Shown one piece after another: positions 1 to 7,985 of a stretch of DNA of 64,000 bases. This DNA comes from Bordetella genomosp. 8. Lineage in GTDB: Bacteria; Pseudomonadota; Gammaproteobacteria; Burkholderiales; Burkholderiaceae_B. Each line of letters starts with the position of its first letter. Within the stretch, counting starts at the first letter, position 1. The stretch is taken from contig NZ_CP021108.1 of the NCBI RefSeq assembly GCF_002119685.1, positions 3,224,001-3,288,000 of the forward strand. The letters are read 5' to 3'. The translations under genes and the position numbers were made by a program. The notes beneath the pieces are model-generated. The model searched no databases, was not told the origin of the DNA, and saw only the letters and a list, made by a program, of their open reading frames with translations.

Positions 1-965
1 GGCGCGCGGTTCGCGGACGGCCCCGTCGGCAGTTGCTCCCGCATCCAGGCCACCACCCGCGGCACGTACACCTGTTGCGTGGGATGGGCCGGATCGATCC
101 AGTCCAGGTGGCCGGCATCCTCGACCGCGATCAGCGTCTTGGGCGCCTGCGCCTGGTCGTAGAGCTGCTGCGCGTGCGCGAACGGAAACTCGTGGTCGAG
201 CCGGGAATGGATCACCAGCAGCGGCCGCGGCGCGATGCGGTGGACCTGCGCATCGGGCGCGAAGTCGTAGAGCGCGTCCATCGATTCGATGGTGATCTCG
301 CTGGGTATCCCCAGTTTGGCGGGGTCGGCGGCGCGTTCCGCGCCCACCGCCGCCACCAGGCTGTCCAGCCAACCCTGATGTTGATGGTCCGACGCCTGCG
401 TCTCGTTGTCGCGCCCGAGGATCTCCGCGCGCGGCAACCGGCCGGTCTCGCCCGTCATGACCCGGCGCACGCGATCCATGCGTATTTCCTCCTGCCGCCG
501 CGACCACGCCTGGTCCGTCATCCCGACGCGTCCGTAGCACCGGCCGTTGGCCACGCCGCTCGCGCACACCACGGCCTGGACACGGTCGTCTTCCGCCGCG
601 GCCGTTACCGCCACGCCTCCGCCCAAGCCCCAGCCCAGCAGCCCGATACGCGCGGGATCGACTTCAGGCTGGCATTGCAGCAAGGTCAAGGCGTTCCTGA
701 CGTCCCTGACCTCTTCCTGCGGAATGATGCGGCCGGGCGTGCCCTGGCTTTCGCCCAGGTTGCGATAGTCGAACACCATGCAGACATAGCCCGCCTCCAG
801 GAAGTGAGGCGTCCAGCGGGACGGCACCCACTCCTTGATCGCGAAACGGCCATGGCAGATCAGCACCGCCGGACGTTTTTCGCCTTCTCGATAATCCGGC
901 GGCAGGCTTACCGTGCCGGCGAGTTGAAATCCATCGCTGTAGAACCTGACCGACCGCTGCGACAT
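1..965 (-). CDS. alpha/beta hydrolase, C-terminus cut by window edge
   Basis: Reading leftward from an ATG at 965 the frame stays open to base 1, so about 321 residues are visible and the end is missing. The N-terminal part resembles dienelactone-hydrolase-type alpha/beta hydrolases (VLICHGRFAIKEW, then VFDYRNLGES). The acid and histidine positions look intact in SRLDHEFPF and AGHLDW. At the nucleophile elbow the sequence is GWGLGG, so residue 113 is glycine where Ser, Cys or Asp is expected. It lies 19 bp downstream of the amidohydrolase on the same strand and probably forms an operon with it, suggesting a lactone or ester hydrolysis step. Substrate unknown; catalytic competence is doubtful. 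Confidence 0.75.
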   Translation of the reverse strand, partial: MSQRSVRFYSDGFQLAGTVSLPPDYREGEKRPAVLICHGRFAIKEWVPSRWTPHFLEAGYVCMVFDYRNLGESQGTPGRIIPQEEVRDVRNALTLLQCQPEVDPARIGLLGWGLGGGVAVTAAAEDDRVQAVVCASGVANGRCYGRVGMTDQAWSRRQEEIRMDRVRRVMTGETGRLPRAEILGRDNETQASDHQHQGWLDSLVAAVGAERAADPAKLGIPSEITIESMDALYDFAPDAQVHRIAPRPLLVIHSRLDHEFPFAHAQQLYDQAQAPKTLIAVEDAGHLDWIDPAHPTQQVYVPRVVAWMREQLPTGPSANRA

Positions 966-984
966 ATCGTTGATTCCCGTCAGT

Positions 985-1881
985 TTAGAAATAGAGTTGC
1001 CTGGGGTTGTCCACCAGGATCCGGCGCACCGTGGCCTCGTCGGGACACCATGCGGACAAGCCGTCCAGCAACGCCGCCGTGTCGGGCATGTAGCGAAACA
1101 GGCCCACGTGCGGCCAGTCGCTGCCCCACACCAGCCTGTCCGGCGCGGCACGTATCAGCGCGCCGGCGATCGGCGCGACGTCGTCGATGTGATCCTCGCG
1201 TGGCGACAGCCGGTAGGGGCCGGACAGCTTCACATACGTCCGGTCCGCTTCCAGCCGCCGCAGCAGCATCCGGAAACCGGGCCAGTCCGTGCCCAGCTCC
1301 GCCGGGAAGTGGCCCATGTGATCCAGCACGACGGGGACGGGCAGGCGATCCAGCCGCGACGCGATATCGGGCAGCGTGCGCAGGTCCGCCAGCAGCTGCG
1401 CATGCCAGCCGAATCCGGCCACCCGCGACGCCGTGCGTTCCAGGGTCTCCAGGCCGGGCCCGCCAGGAAACAGAAGGTTGATGCGAAAGCCGCGCACCCC
1501 CGCGTCGTGCAAGGCCGCGATGCTTCCATCGTCGACGTCCGCATCCAGCACCGCGACGCCCCGCCATGCCGGCCCCCGCGATCGCAAGGCATCGACGAGC
1601 AGGCTGTTGTCCGTGCCGCACGCGCTCGGCTGCACCAGGACGCCATGCGCCAGGCCCAGCACGCGCAGCAGGTCCGCATAGGCGCCGGGCGTATGCTCCT
1701 CGGGCGTGTACGCCCGGTCCCGCACCAGGGGGTAACGATCGAAGGGCCCCAGCACATGCGCGTGACAGTCCCAGGATCCCGCCGGTGCCTGCATGGCCGG
1801 CGTCGCCGTCGACAACGGCGCGAGGCAGCGTGGCGCCGCACGCGCGTCCGGCGTCGATAGCTCGTCGAATTGTTCGTCCAT
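985..1881 (-). CDS. TIM-barrel amidohydrolase, PDC-lactonase-like
   Basis: A 298-residue metal-dependent hydrolase of the amidohydrolase 2 family, closest in pattern to 2-pyrone-4,6-dicarboxylate lactonase (LigI). The N-terminal DCHAHV gives the HxH metal motif, VVLDHMGHFP supplies a mid-barrel histidine, and VWGSDWPH near the C-terminus carries the catalytic Asp. The ATG at 1881 is preferred over an upstream in-frame start at 1941 because AGGTGG sits just before it and the upstream residues look non-coding. It is divergent from the LysR gene at 1993, with an inverted repeat in the gap, so that regulator probably controls it. Exact substrate is not determined. Confidence 0.82.
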   Translation of the reverse strand: MDEQFDELSTPDARAAPRCLAPLSTATPAMQAPAGSWDCHAHVLGPFDRYPLVRDRAYTPEEHTPGAYADLLRVLGLAHGVLVQPSACGTDNSLLVDALRSRGPAWRGVAVLDADVDDGSIAALHDAGVRGFRINLLFPGGPGLETLERTASRVAGFGWHAQLLADLRTLPDIASRLDRLPVPVVLDHMGHFPAELGTDWPGFRMLLRRLEADRTYVKLSGPYRLSPREDHIDDVAPIAGALIRAAPDRLVWGSDWPHVGLFRYMPDTAALLDGLSAWCPDEATVRRILVDNPRQLYF

Positions 1882-1930
1882 GGCCCACCTGATCTTTCCA
1901 GGCTCGATTGTGGCGAGTATTCTGCGAAAG

Positions 1931-1969
1931 AAAAACCGCATGGCGTTCTATATCAGCTATGCGGTTCTT
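1931..1969. promoter_or_regulatory. inverted repeat between amidohydrolase and lysR
   Basis: AAAAACCGCAT (1931-1941) and ATGCGGTTCTT (1959-1969) are inverted copies with one mismatch in 11, separated by 17 bp. They lie in the 111-bp gap between the divergent amidohydrolase and LysR genes. This is the usual place and rough layout for a LysR recognition site; binding by the neighbouring regulator is inferred. Confidence 0.55.
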
Positions 1970-1992
1970 CTATGACTGGAGCGAGCAAGGGC

Positions 1993-2961
1993 ATGGATAT
2001 ACAGCGGCTGGACTACTTCGTGCGCGTCTGCGAGGCGGGAAGCTTCACCCGCGCCGCGGCGGAGGTCGGCCTCAGCCAGCCCAGCCTGAGCCGGCAGATC
2101 GCCTTGCTGGAACTGGAATTGGGGCAGCGCCTGCTGGAACGCACCGGCCGCGGCGTCGCGCCCACCGAAGCCGGCCAGGCGCTGCTGCCCCATGCACGCG
2201 CCATGCTGGACCTGGCGCAGCAGGCAAGGAACCAGCTCGTCGACCTGCAGGCCCAGCCGACCGGACGCCTCGACATCGGCCTGCCGCCACGCCTGGCCCG
2301 CTCCCTGACGCTGCCGCTGGTGCAGTTCTTCCGCAAGGAATTCCCGCGTGTCGCGCTGTCGGTCCAGGAAGGCCTGACCATCCATCTGCGCGAATGGTTG
2401 ATTGCCGGGAGGCTGGACGCCGCCTTGCTGTTCGATCCGCCCGCGTCGCCCCAGCTCGCTTGCGAGGTGCTGCTGCGCGAACCGCTCTTCCTGGTCGCGG
2501 CGGGCAGCGGGCCCCGCCTGCCGGCACGGGTGCGGGCGCGCACGCTGGTCGACCATCCGCTGATTCTTCCGCCCGAGCCCAACGCGCTGCGCGTCCTGCT
2601 GGATACGGTGATGAAGCCCTACGGCCTGTTCCTGCAACCGATCGTGGAGATCGGCTCGGCGCAGACCCTGATGACGCTGGTCCGCCGCGGCATCGGCCAT
2701 ACCGTGCTGCCGCAAGGCGCCCTGGCGGCCTATGCCGCGGGTGGCGACATCCAGGCGTCGAGAATAGGCCCCGCGCCGATCTCCAGCTGCATCGTGCTGG
2801 CCACCCCCATCGCCCGGCCCTCCACCCGCGTGACTCGCGCCGCCATCCAGATCCTGCGGCAACTGGCGGAGGCGAGCCGCGCCGATCAGCCGGCGCTTTC
2901 CGGCGAAAAGCAGAACAAGGCGGTGCGCACGGCCGCCGGCGCGCCGGGCTTGAACCAATAG
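1993..2961 (+). CDS. LysR-family transcriptional regulator
   Basis: A 322-residue regulator. The N-terminal winged helix (MDIQRLDYFVRVCEAGSFTR, then AAAEVGLSQPSLSRQIALLE) is canonical for LysR proteins, followed by the effector-binding domain. The ATG at 1993 starts the conserved helix-turn-helix region; an in-frame ATG at 1972 would add seven residues. It is divergent from the amidohydrolase and likely regulates it together with its own expression. Its last 76 bp overlap the 3' end of the convergent MRJP-family gene. The inducer is probably the pathway substrate or product, but nothing in the sequence identifies it. Confidence 0.9.
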   Translation: MDIQRLDYFVRVCEAGSFTRAAAEVGLSQPSLSRQIALLELELGQRLLERTGRGVAPTEAGQALLPHARAMLDLAQQARNQLVDLQAQPTGRLDIGLPPRLARSLTLPLVQFFRKEFPRVALSVQEGLTIHLREWLIAGRLDAALLFDPPASPQLACEVLLREPLFLVAAGSGPRLPARVRARTLVDHPLILPPEPNALRVLLDTVMKPYGLFLQPIVEIGSAQTLMTLVRRGIGHTVLPQGALAAYAAGGDIQASRIGPAPISSCIVLATPIARPSTRVTRAAIQILRQLAEASRADQPALSGEKQNKAVRTAAGAPGLNQ

Positions 2962-3917
2962 GTGTCCTGGATATGCGAGGCGGTGACGTAGATGTCGCCG
3001 TCAGGCCCTTCCGCCATGGTATCGGGCCAGCGCAACCGCGCATCCTGCACCAAGCGTTCGACCTTGCCGTCCGTCCAGCGCGTGACCGCATTGTCCGACG
3101 GCGACGTCAGGTACAGCGTGTCGCGACCGCTCATCAACAGGCCATCGCTGACATGCGTTTCGCCGAGCTTGCGCACACCGGCCTCGCGCCGTTCCCGGGG
3201 CGTGTCCTTGCCCAGCAGCGCGGTATCGACGCAATACAGGCTGCGCCCGGTCAGGGCCTGCCAGTACAGCGTGGCGCCGTCGTTGGAAAGCGCGATACCG
3301 TCGGAAGCGAACATCGGCTGGCGGCCGTCGGGTCGTCGCAGGGGCGCGCCGTCGACTTCGACGATGACGTCCTTCTCCAGCTGGGTCGACGGATGGCCTG
3401 CCAGGGTACGGTAGCTCACGCCGCTTTCCACATCGACCACGACGATGGCGCCTTCGGCGCCGGAATCCGTCAGATAGGCTGTTTTGCCATCCGGGCTCAA
3501 GCGCATGTCATTCAGATAGCTGCCCTGCCTGGCCACGTCCGGCGGCACGGGGATGACCCGGCGCACGCGATCGCTGGCCAGGTCGATGCAGACCAGCTTG
3601 GGCGCGCCCGGCAGCACGCGCTCGTTGCCGGGCGCGCCCGGGTCGACTACCCACAATGATCCGCGCCCATCGGCATAGAGGGCCTGAACGCAGACGAAAT
3701 GTTGGTCCAGGGACTTCTCGAAGGCGGTTTCGTTGCGCCAGGCATTCCATTCCTCATCCGGGTAAGGCCGTAGCCCGCCATCGGGCAGGACTTCGGCCAC
3801 CGATATCGGGGCGTCCTCCGTCCAGCGCGGAAAATTGACGAATATCCGGCCGTCCGGCGTGACGGTCACCCCCGTCACCTGGTGGTCGAACTCGGCGATG
3901 GTTTTCAATGTCGGCAT
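2886..3917 (-). CDS. MRJP/yellow-family beta-propeller protein
   Basis: A 343-residue protein resembling the major royal jelly/yellow family (bacterial members are often called L-dopachrome tautomerase-related). Recognisable family-like segments are [37 protein letters not shown] and [11 protein letters not shown], each typical of propeller blades. There is no signal peptide, so a cytoplasmic location is likely. It starts 99 bp from the divergent LOV kinase gene, and its 3' end overlaps lysR by 76 bp. Known family members bind amines or act as lactonase-like propellers; the activity here is unknown. Confidence 0.75.
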   Translation of the reverse strand: MPTLKTIAEFDHQVTGVTVTPDGRIFVNFPRWTEDAPISVAEVLPDGGLRPYPDEEWNAWRNETAFEKSLDQHFVCVQALYADGRGSLWVVDPGAPGNERVLPGAPKLVCIDLASDRVRRVIPVPPDVARQGSYLNDMRLSPDGKTAYLTDSGAEGAIVVVDVESGVSYRTLAGHPSTQLEKDVIVEVDGAPLRRPDGRQPMFASDGIALSNDGATLYWQALTGRSLYCVDTALLGKDTPRERREAGVRKLGETHVSDGLLMSGRDTLYLTSPSDNAVTRWTDGKVERLVQDARLRWPDTMAEGPDGDIYVTASHIQDTYWFKPGAPAAVRTALFCFSPESAG

Positions 3918-4016
3918 GATGGCTCCCGGCTATATGCGGTCGCAGATCCGCAGCATCGCGCGTGCCGGCCGCCGGGCATGCAAGTTGCATGCTCTGCCGG
4001 CGATATTTGGAGTTCG

Positions 4017-5621
4017 ATGATCATGGCGCAAAAGGACCATACGCCGATCGAGGGCAAGATCGGCAAGACGATCCCCCCCGGCAAGGACATTTTTTTCGCG
4101 GCCGTACAGACCACGCGCATGCCCATGCTGGTGACCGACCCCGCGCAGCCAGACAATCCCATCGTTTTCGCCAACCAGGCCTTCATCCGGATGACGGGGT
4201 ATGCCGCGGAGGAAATCCTGGGGCGCAACTGCCGATTCCTGCAAGGCCCCGAAACCGATCCCGAAGCCGTCTCGCAGATCCGCGACGCTGTCGCCAATGC
4301 GCGCGAGCTTTCGCTGGAGCTCATCAATTATCGCAAGGACGGCTCCAGCTTCTGGAACGCCCTTTTCATCTCGCCAGTCTATGACGAGGCCGGCAAGCTG
4401 GCGTATTTCTTCGCGTCCCAGCTGGACATCAGCCGGCGCCGGGATGCTGAAGAGGCGCTGCGCCAGGCACAGAAAATGGAGGCCCTGGGGCAACTGACCG
4501 GCGGCATCGCGCACGATTTCAACAACCTGCTGCAGGTCATGCTGGGCCATATCGAGCTTGTCCGGCGCGGCGTGGACAAGGACGCCGTCGACACGCAACG
4601 GGTGCTGCGCAGCGTGGACAACGCCAGCCGCGCGGCCAAGGCGGCTCATGTACTGACCCAGCAGCTACTGGCGTTCTCCAGGAAGCAGAACCTGGAAGGC
4701 CGCGTCATCAACCTGAACACCCTGATCCGCTCTTCCAGTCTCTGGTCGGACAGCACGCTGGGCGACGTGCACGCCGAACACCGGCTGGCGCCCGACTTGT
4801 GGAACGTGCGCGTGGACAGCACGCAAGCGGAAGTCGCCCTACTGAACGTCTACAACAATGCGCGCGACGCGGTGGCGCAGATGCCGGATCGGCATATCCT
4901 GACCACGACCAGCAACGTCATCCTGGATGAAGAAGCCAGCCGCAACCACGATGGGCTGCTGCCTGGCCGCTATGTCTGCGTGGAGATCGCCGACAACGGC
5001 CACGGCATGCCGGAAGCCATACGCAAGCGGGCACTGGACCCGTTCTTCTCCACCAAGGACGTCGGCAAGGGCACGGGCCTGGGCCTGTCCATGGTCTATG
5101 GTTTCGTCAAGCAATCCGGCGGCAGCATCAGGATCACCTCCGAAGAAGGCGTGGGCACCACCGTGGCGCTCTATTTCCCGGCGGAGCAGCGCGCGCCCGA
5201 AAGCCGCACTAAGGCCGCGGCCGGTCAGATGAAAGGCGGCACCGAATCCATCCTGCTGGTAGAAGACCGCGACGACGTGGCCGAATTGGGACGCGCCGTA
5301 CTGCAGGATTACGGCTACCGCGTGGAGGTGGCGCGCAACGCGCGGGAAGCGCTGCGGATACTGGAAACCGCCCGCTCGTTCGACCTGCTGTTCACTGACA
5401 TGATCATGCCGGGCGGCATGAACGGCGTGATGCTTGCACGGGAAGCCAGGCAACTGATGCCCGGGCTCAAGGTGCTGCTGACCACCGGATACGCCGACAA
5501 TTCGATCGAGCGCACGGACATGGGCGGGTCCGAATTCGAAGTGATCCAGAAACCCTATCTGCCGGACGATCTGGTCAAGAAGGTGCGCAGGATCATCGAA
5601 GGGCCGACGGGTGTCAGCTGA
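4017..5621 (+). CDS. LOV-domain hybrid histidine kinase
   Basis: A 534-residue soluble blue-light-type sensor. Residues about 25-140 form a LOV/PAS domain with the photoactive motif GRNCRFLQ (Cys72) and the flavin-contacting Gln in [11 protein letters not shown] HisKA domain follows with phosphoacceptor His166 in [11 protein letters not shown], then a HATPase domain with N box ([10 protein letters not shown]), G1 ([10 protein letters not shown]) and G2 ([10 protein letters not shown]). Residues about 411-530 form a receiver domain with Asp461 in [11 protein letters not shown]. There is no transmembrane segment. ATG 4017 is 4 bp after GGAG; ATG 4023, in frame, is 10 bp after it and is an equal alternative. 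No output regulator is adjacent, so its partner is unknown. Confidence 0.9.
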   Translation: MIMAQKDHTPIEGKIGKTIPPGKDIFFAAVQTTRMPMLVTDPAQPDNPIVFANQAFIRMTGYAAEEILGRNCRFLQGPETDPEAVSQIRDAVANARELSLELINYRKDGSSFWNALFISPVYDEAGKLAYFFASQLDISRRRDAEEALRQAQKMEALGQLTGGIAHDFNNLLQVMLGHIELVRRGVDKDAVDTQRVLRSVDNASRAAKAAHVLTQQLLAFSRKQNLEGRVINLNTLIRSSSLWSDSTLGDVHAEHRLAPDLWNVRVDSTQAEVALLNVYNNARDAVAQMPDRHILTTTSNVILDEEASRNHDGLLPGRYVCVEIADNGHGMPEAIRKRALDPFFSTKDVGKGTGLGLSMVYGFVKQSGGSIRITSEEGVGTTVALYFPAEQRAPESRTKAAAGQMKGGTESILLVEDRDDVAELGRAVLQDYGYRVEVARNAREALRILETARSFDLLFTDMIMPGGMNGVMLAREARQLMPGLKVLLTTGYADNSIERTDMGGSEFEVIQKPYLPDDLVKKVRRIIEGPTGVS

Positions 5622-5627
5622 AGCCTG

Positions 5628-5660
5628 GCGCCCGGCCCTTACCGCCGGCTGCGCTTTTTT
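5628..5660 (+). terminator. likely Rho-independent terminator after LOV kinase
   Basis: GCGCCCGGC (5628-5636) can pair with GCCGGCTGCGC (5644-5654) with a two-base bulge, followed directly by six T residues. It sits immediately after the stop codon of the kinase gene and overlaps the end of the convergent small gene. Confidence 0.6.
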
Positions 5661-6010
5661 GTCCTGAGCTGGCGCGGGTAAGGCCAAGGCGGACCTTCGA
5701 TGGGCGGCATCATGACGGTGCTGATGACCGGCCTGGGCTGAGCCTCCCGACGTGCGGCGTCGCGCTGGCGTATCGCCAGTTCACGCCTGACCGAAGGCTC
5801 GGCTTCCAGCACGACGCGCATATTCATCAGGCATATCGACGCCTGGTAATCGATCTGCTGCTCGCGCAGTCGTCCGATCAGATCGTAGGCGTCGACCAGC
5901 CGGCCATGCAGACGCGCGATTTCCCAAAGCAGCCGACGTACTTCGGGACAGGGATTCGCATCCCACAATGCGCGAAGCTCTTTATGGAAGAGCGCTGGAT
6001 AGCGTGACAT
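5639..6010 (-). CDS. hypothetical protein, possibly SOS-regulated
   Basis: A 123-residue, basic, soluble protein that I do not recognise. The first 70 residues look helical (RALWDANPCPEVRRLLWEIA, then RLHGRLVDAYDLIGRLREQQ), and the C-terminus is proline- and arginine-rich (PWPYPRQLRTKKRSRR), which could bind nucleic acid. The ATG at 6010 lies 14 bp from a TACTG-N10-CAGTA box that matches the LexA consensus layout. It is convergent with the LOV kinase and monocistronic. Coding is supported by its length and by the plausible upstream operator, but no family assignment is possible from sequence alone. Confidence 0.6.
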   Translation of the reverse strand: MSRYPALFHKELRALWDANPCPEVRRLLWEIARLHGRLVDAYDLIGRLREQQIDYQASICLMNMRVVLEAEPSVRRELAIRQRDAARREAQPRPVISTVMMPPIEGPPWPYPRQLRTKKRSRR

Positions 6011-6023
6011 CGGCGTCGGTCGA

Positions 6024-6043
6024 TACTGTATGGATAACCAGTA
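6024..6043. promoter_or_regulatory. LexA/SOS-box-like palindrome
   Basis: TACTGTATGGATAACCAGTA has the TACTG-N10-CAGTA arrangement of the LexA operator; the inner tetramers are CTGT and CCAG rather than CTGT and ACAG. It lies just upstream of the 123-residue gene reading leftward. LexA binding is inferred from the match only. Confidence 0.5.
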
Positions 6044-6190
6044 TATACGTCGCTTTTCCTTGCTCCTCGCGCGTGCTGGCCGCCGTTGGCAAGGCCCACG
6101 AATGGCGCGGGCTTCCAGCTCATCCGCGGTCCGACGGCAAGGTCGGAGGCCTCGATCCCTGGACAGCGCGCGGGCCCGAACCGGCCATTA

Positions 6191-6220
6191 AGTATACTTA
6201 TAAGATAAATAGTATACTTA
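6191..6220. promoter_or_regulatory. twin GTATACTT operator upstream of FAH gene
   Basis: AGTATACTTA occurs at 6191-6200 and again at 6211-6220, exactly 20 bp apart, 31 bp before the FAH start codon. Each copy contains the palindrome GTATAC. The same pair with the same spacing is found at 7944-7972, beyond the gntR gene, so this is probably the operator of that regulator. It sits in a 240-bp gap (6011-6250) that holds no gene. Confidence 0.7.
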
Positions 6221-6250
6221 TTCGCTGATCCCTTACTCCCGTGGACCATC

Positions 6251-7156
6251 GTGAAATTCGTCACCTTTGCAGGTTCATCCCATCGCCTGGGCGTCCTTCT
6301 GGATCCGGATACCCTGTTCGACCTCACATCCGCATGGCGTCATGCCGATGATTCCACCGCTCCCAGCGACGTCGGCGACCTGATCGCACTGGGCCCGGAC
6401 GGCCTGCGCGAGGTCGAGAGGCTCTTGCGCGAACAGGCCGGCAATGCCGCCTACACCGCGCGCCTGGCGGATACCCGGCTGCTCGCGCCCATCCCCCGGC
6501 CTGCGAAGAATATCTTCTGCATCGGACGCAACTATCGCGAGCATATTGTGGAGGGCAATCGCGCACGCGGACGTGATCCGCATGACTTTCCCAAGGTGAT
6601 CGAAGTCTTCACCAAACCGCCGACCACCGTGATCGGGCCGGACGCGGCCATCGCCGCCCACGCGGATGTCACGCGCGAATTGGACTACGAAGTCGAGTTG
6701 GGTGTCGTGATAGGAAAAGCGGGCATCAATATTCCCGCCGCGCGGGCGATGGACCACGTATTCGGCTACACCATCATCAACGACATCAGCGCGCGGGACC
6801 TGCAGAAAGCACATGGTCAATGGTTCAAGGGCAAGGCGCTGGACAGCCACTGCCCGATGGGGCCATGCATCGTGCACAAGCAGGCGATCGACGACCCCCA
6901 TGCGCTTTCAATACAGCTGGATGTGAACGGCGAGCGCCGGCAGGATTCCAACACCGCGGATCTGCTGTTCAAGATCCCCGACATCATCGCGCAGCTGTCG
7001 GCCGGCATGACGCTCGAAGCGGGCGACATCATCGCCACCGGCACGCCTTCGGGCGTGGGGCTGGGCCTGGTGCCGCCCCGCTATCTGCGCAAGGGCGACG
7101 TCGTCAGCGCGCGCATCGAAGGACTGGGCGTCCTCCGCAACACCATAGGCGATTAA
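6251..7156 (+). CDS. fumarylacetoacetate hydrolase family protein
   Basis: A 301-residue enzyme with the FAH C-terminal fold: NIFCIGRNYREH begins the core, DYEVELGVVIG carries the metal-binding acidic residues, DISARDLQ follows, and IIATGTPSGVG marks the end. Family members cleave C-C bonds in acylpyruvates or hydrolyse or decarboxylate ring-cleavage products, which would fit a late step of the adjacent catabolic block. The start is GTG at 6251, giving the usual MKFVTF-type beginning. Twin operators lie just upstream, and the convergent gntR gene ends 3 bp after it. Confidence 0.85.
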   Translation: MKFVTFAGSSHRLGVLLDPDTLFDLTSAWRHADDSTAPSDVGDLIALGPDGLREVERLLREQAGNAAYTARLADTRLLAPIPRPAKNIFCIGRNYREHIVEGNRARGRDPHDFPKVIEVFTKPPTTVIGPDAAIAAHADVTRELDYEVELGVVIGKAGINIPAARAMDHVFGYTIINDISARDLQKAHGQWFKGKALDSHCPMGPCIVHKQAIDDPHALSIQLDVNGERRQDSNTADLLFKIPDIIAQLSAGMTLEAGDIIATGTPSGVGLGLVPPRYLRKGDVVSARIEGLGVLRNTIGD

Positions 7157-7158
7157 GG

Positions 7159-7863
7159 TCAGTCGGCCAGCTCCGGCGTGCGCTGCGCCGATATGGAGCG
7201 TGTCGCCATGGCCTCGGTATGCCGCAGGTGGGCAATGGTCAGGCGCCGCGCTTCGTCGGCGTTCTGCGCGCGGATCGCTTCGTACAGCCGCTGGTGCTGG
7301 CGCATGGATTCCTTGCGCTCTTCCCACTCGGCGACGAAGAAATAACGGCACAGCCTGAGTTCCAGCTCCTGGATCACCGAGAACGCCAGCGCGTTATCCG
7401 CGGCCTGCGCGATCACGGTATGGAACTGCGAATTGACCCGTGAGCTGGTGACGAAATCGCTCAGGTCCACCGCTCGCTCGCCTTCCTCCACCAGCGCCAG
7501 CAACTGCTGCAGATGGTTGGCGCGACGCCGGTGGGCCGCCATGGCGGTGATCTCCGGCTCGATGATCTGCCGCAGCTCGAACAGTTCGTGAAGTTCGCCC
7601 ATCGACAGACGACGCACATAGGTGCCGCGGCGTGGCGCCGATTCCACCCAGCCTTTTGCTTCCAGCGCCTTCAGGGCTTCACGCACCGGGATCTTGCTGA
7701 CGCCGAACCGTTCGGCCAGTTCGTCGATCAACAGGCGCTCCCCCGCGCGCAGCTTGCCGGTGACTATCTGTTCGAACAGGGCCTCATAGACATTGGGTAA
7801 GCGCGCGGCGCGCGGTTCCGCGCCGACGGTTGAAGACCGCGGGCCTTCAGCGATGGTTGCCAT
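7159..7863 (-). CDS. GntR-family regulator with FCD domain
   Basis: A 234-residue regulator. The N-terminal winged helix contains LPNVYEALFEQIVTGKLRAG and ELAERFGVSKIPVREALKAL, typical of the FadR subfamily. The C-terminal FCD domain has the expected Asp/His metal-binding pattern (FELRQIIEPEITAMAA, FHTVIAQAADN). The gene lies between the FAH gene and the Bug receptor, and both outward promoters carry the same twin GTATACTT site, so it most likely represses both until an organic-acid effector binds. Confidence 0.9.
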   Translation of the reverse strand: MATIAEGPRSSTVGAEPRAARLPNVYEALFEQIVTGKLRAGERLLIDELAERFGVSKIPVREALKALEAKGWVESAPRRGTYVRRLSMGELHELFELRQIIEPEITAMAAHRRRANHLQQLLALVEEGERAVDLSDFVTSSRVNSQFHTVIAQAADNALAFSVIQELELRLCRYFFVAEWEERKESMRQHQRLYEAIRAQNADEARRLTIAHLRHTEAMATRSISAQRTPELAD

Positions 7864-7905
7864 GGAGTTTCCGAATATCGCGACTCACGGTGAGCCAGAT
7901 TTTTC

Positions 7906-7933
7906 TTGACATGCTAGCACGCTCAGATATTAT
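7906..7933 (+). promoter_or_regulatory. sigma70-type promoter for Bug/molybdenum hydroxylase operon
   Basis: TTGACA at 7906-7911 and TATTAT at 7928-7933 are separated by 16 bp, close to the housekeeping consensus. The operator pair at 7944-7972 falls where transcription would begin, fitting repression by GntR. Confidence 0.65.
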
Positions 7934-7943
7934 TCTCCCTTTT

Positions 7944-7972
7944 CGTATACTTTATAGACTCAACGTATACTT
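7944..7972. promoter_or_regulatory. twin CGTATACTT operator upstream of Bug gene
   Basis: CGTATACTT occurs at 7944-7952 and 7964-7972, again 20 bp apart, matching the pair at 6191-6220. It lies between a strong promoter and the ribosome-binding site of the Bug receptor. Confidence 0.7.
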
Positions 7973-7985
7973 CAAGGGGAAGTTA

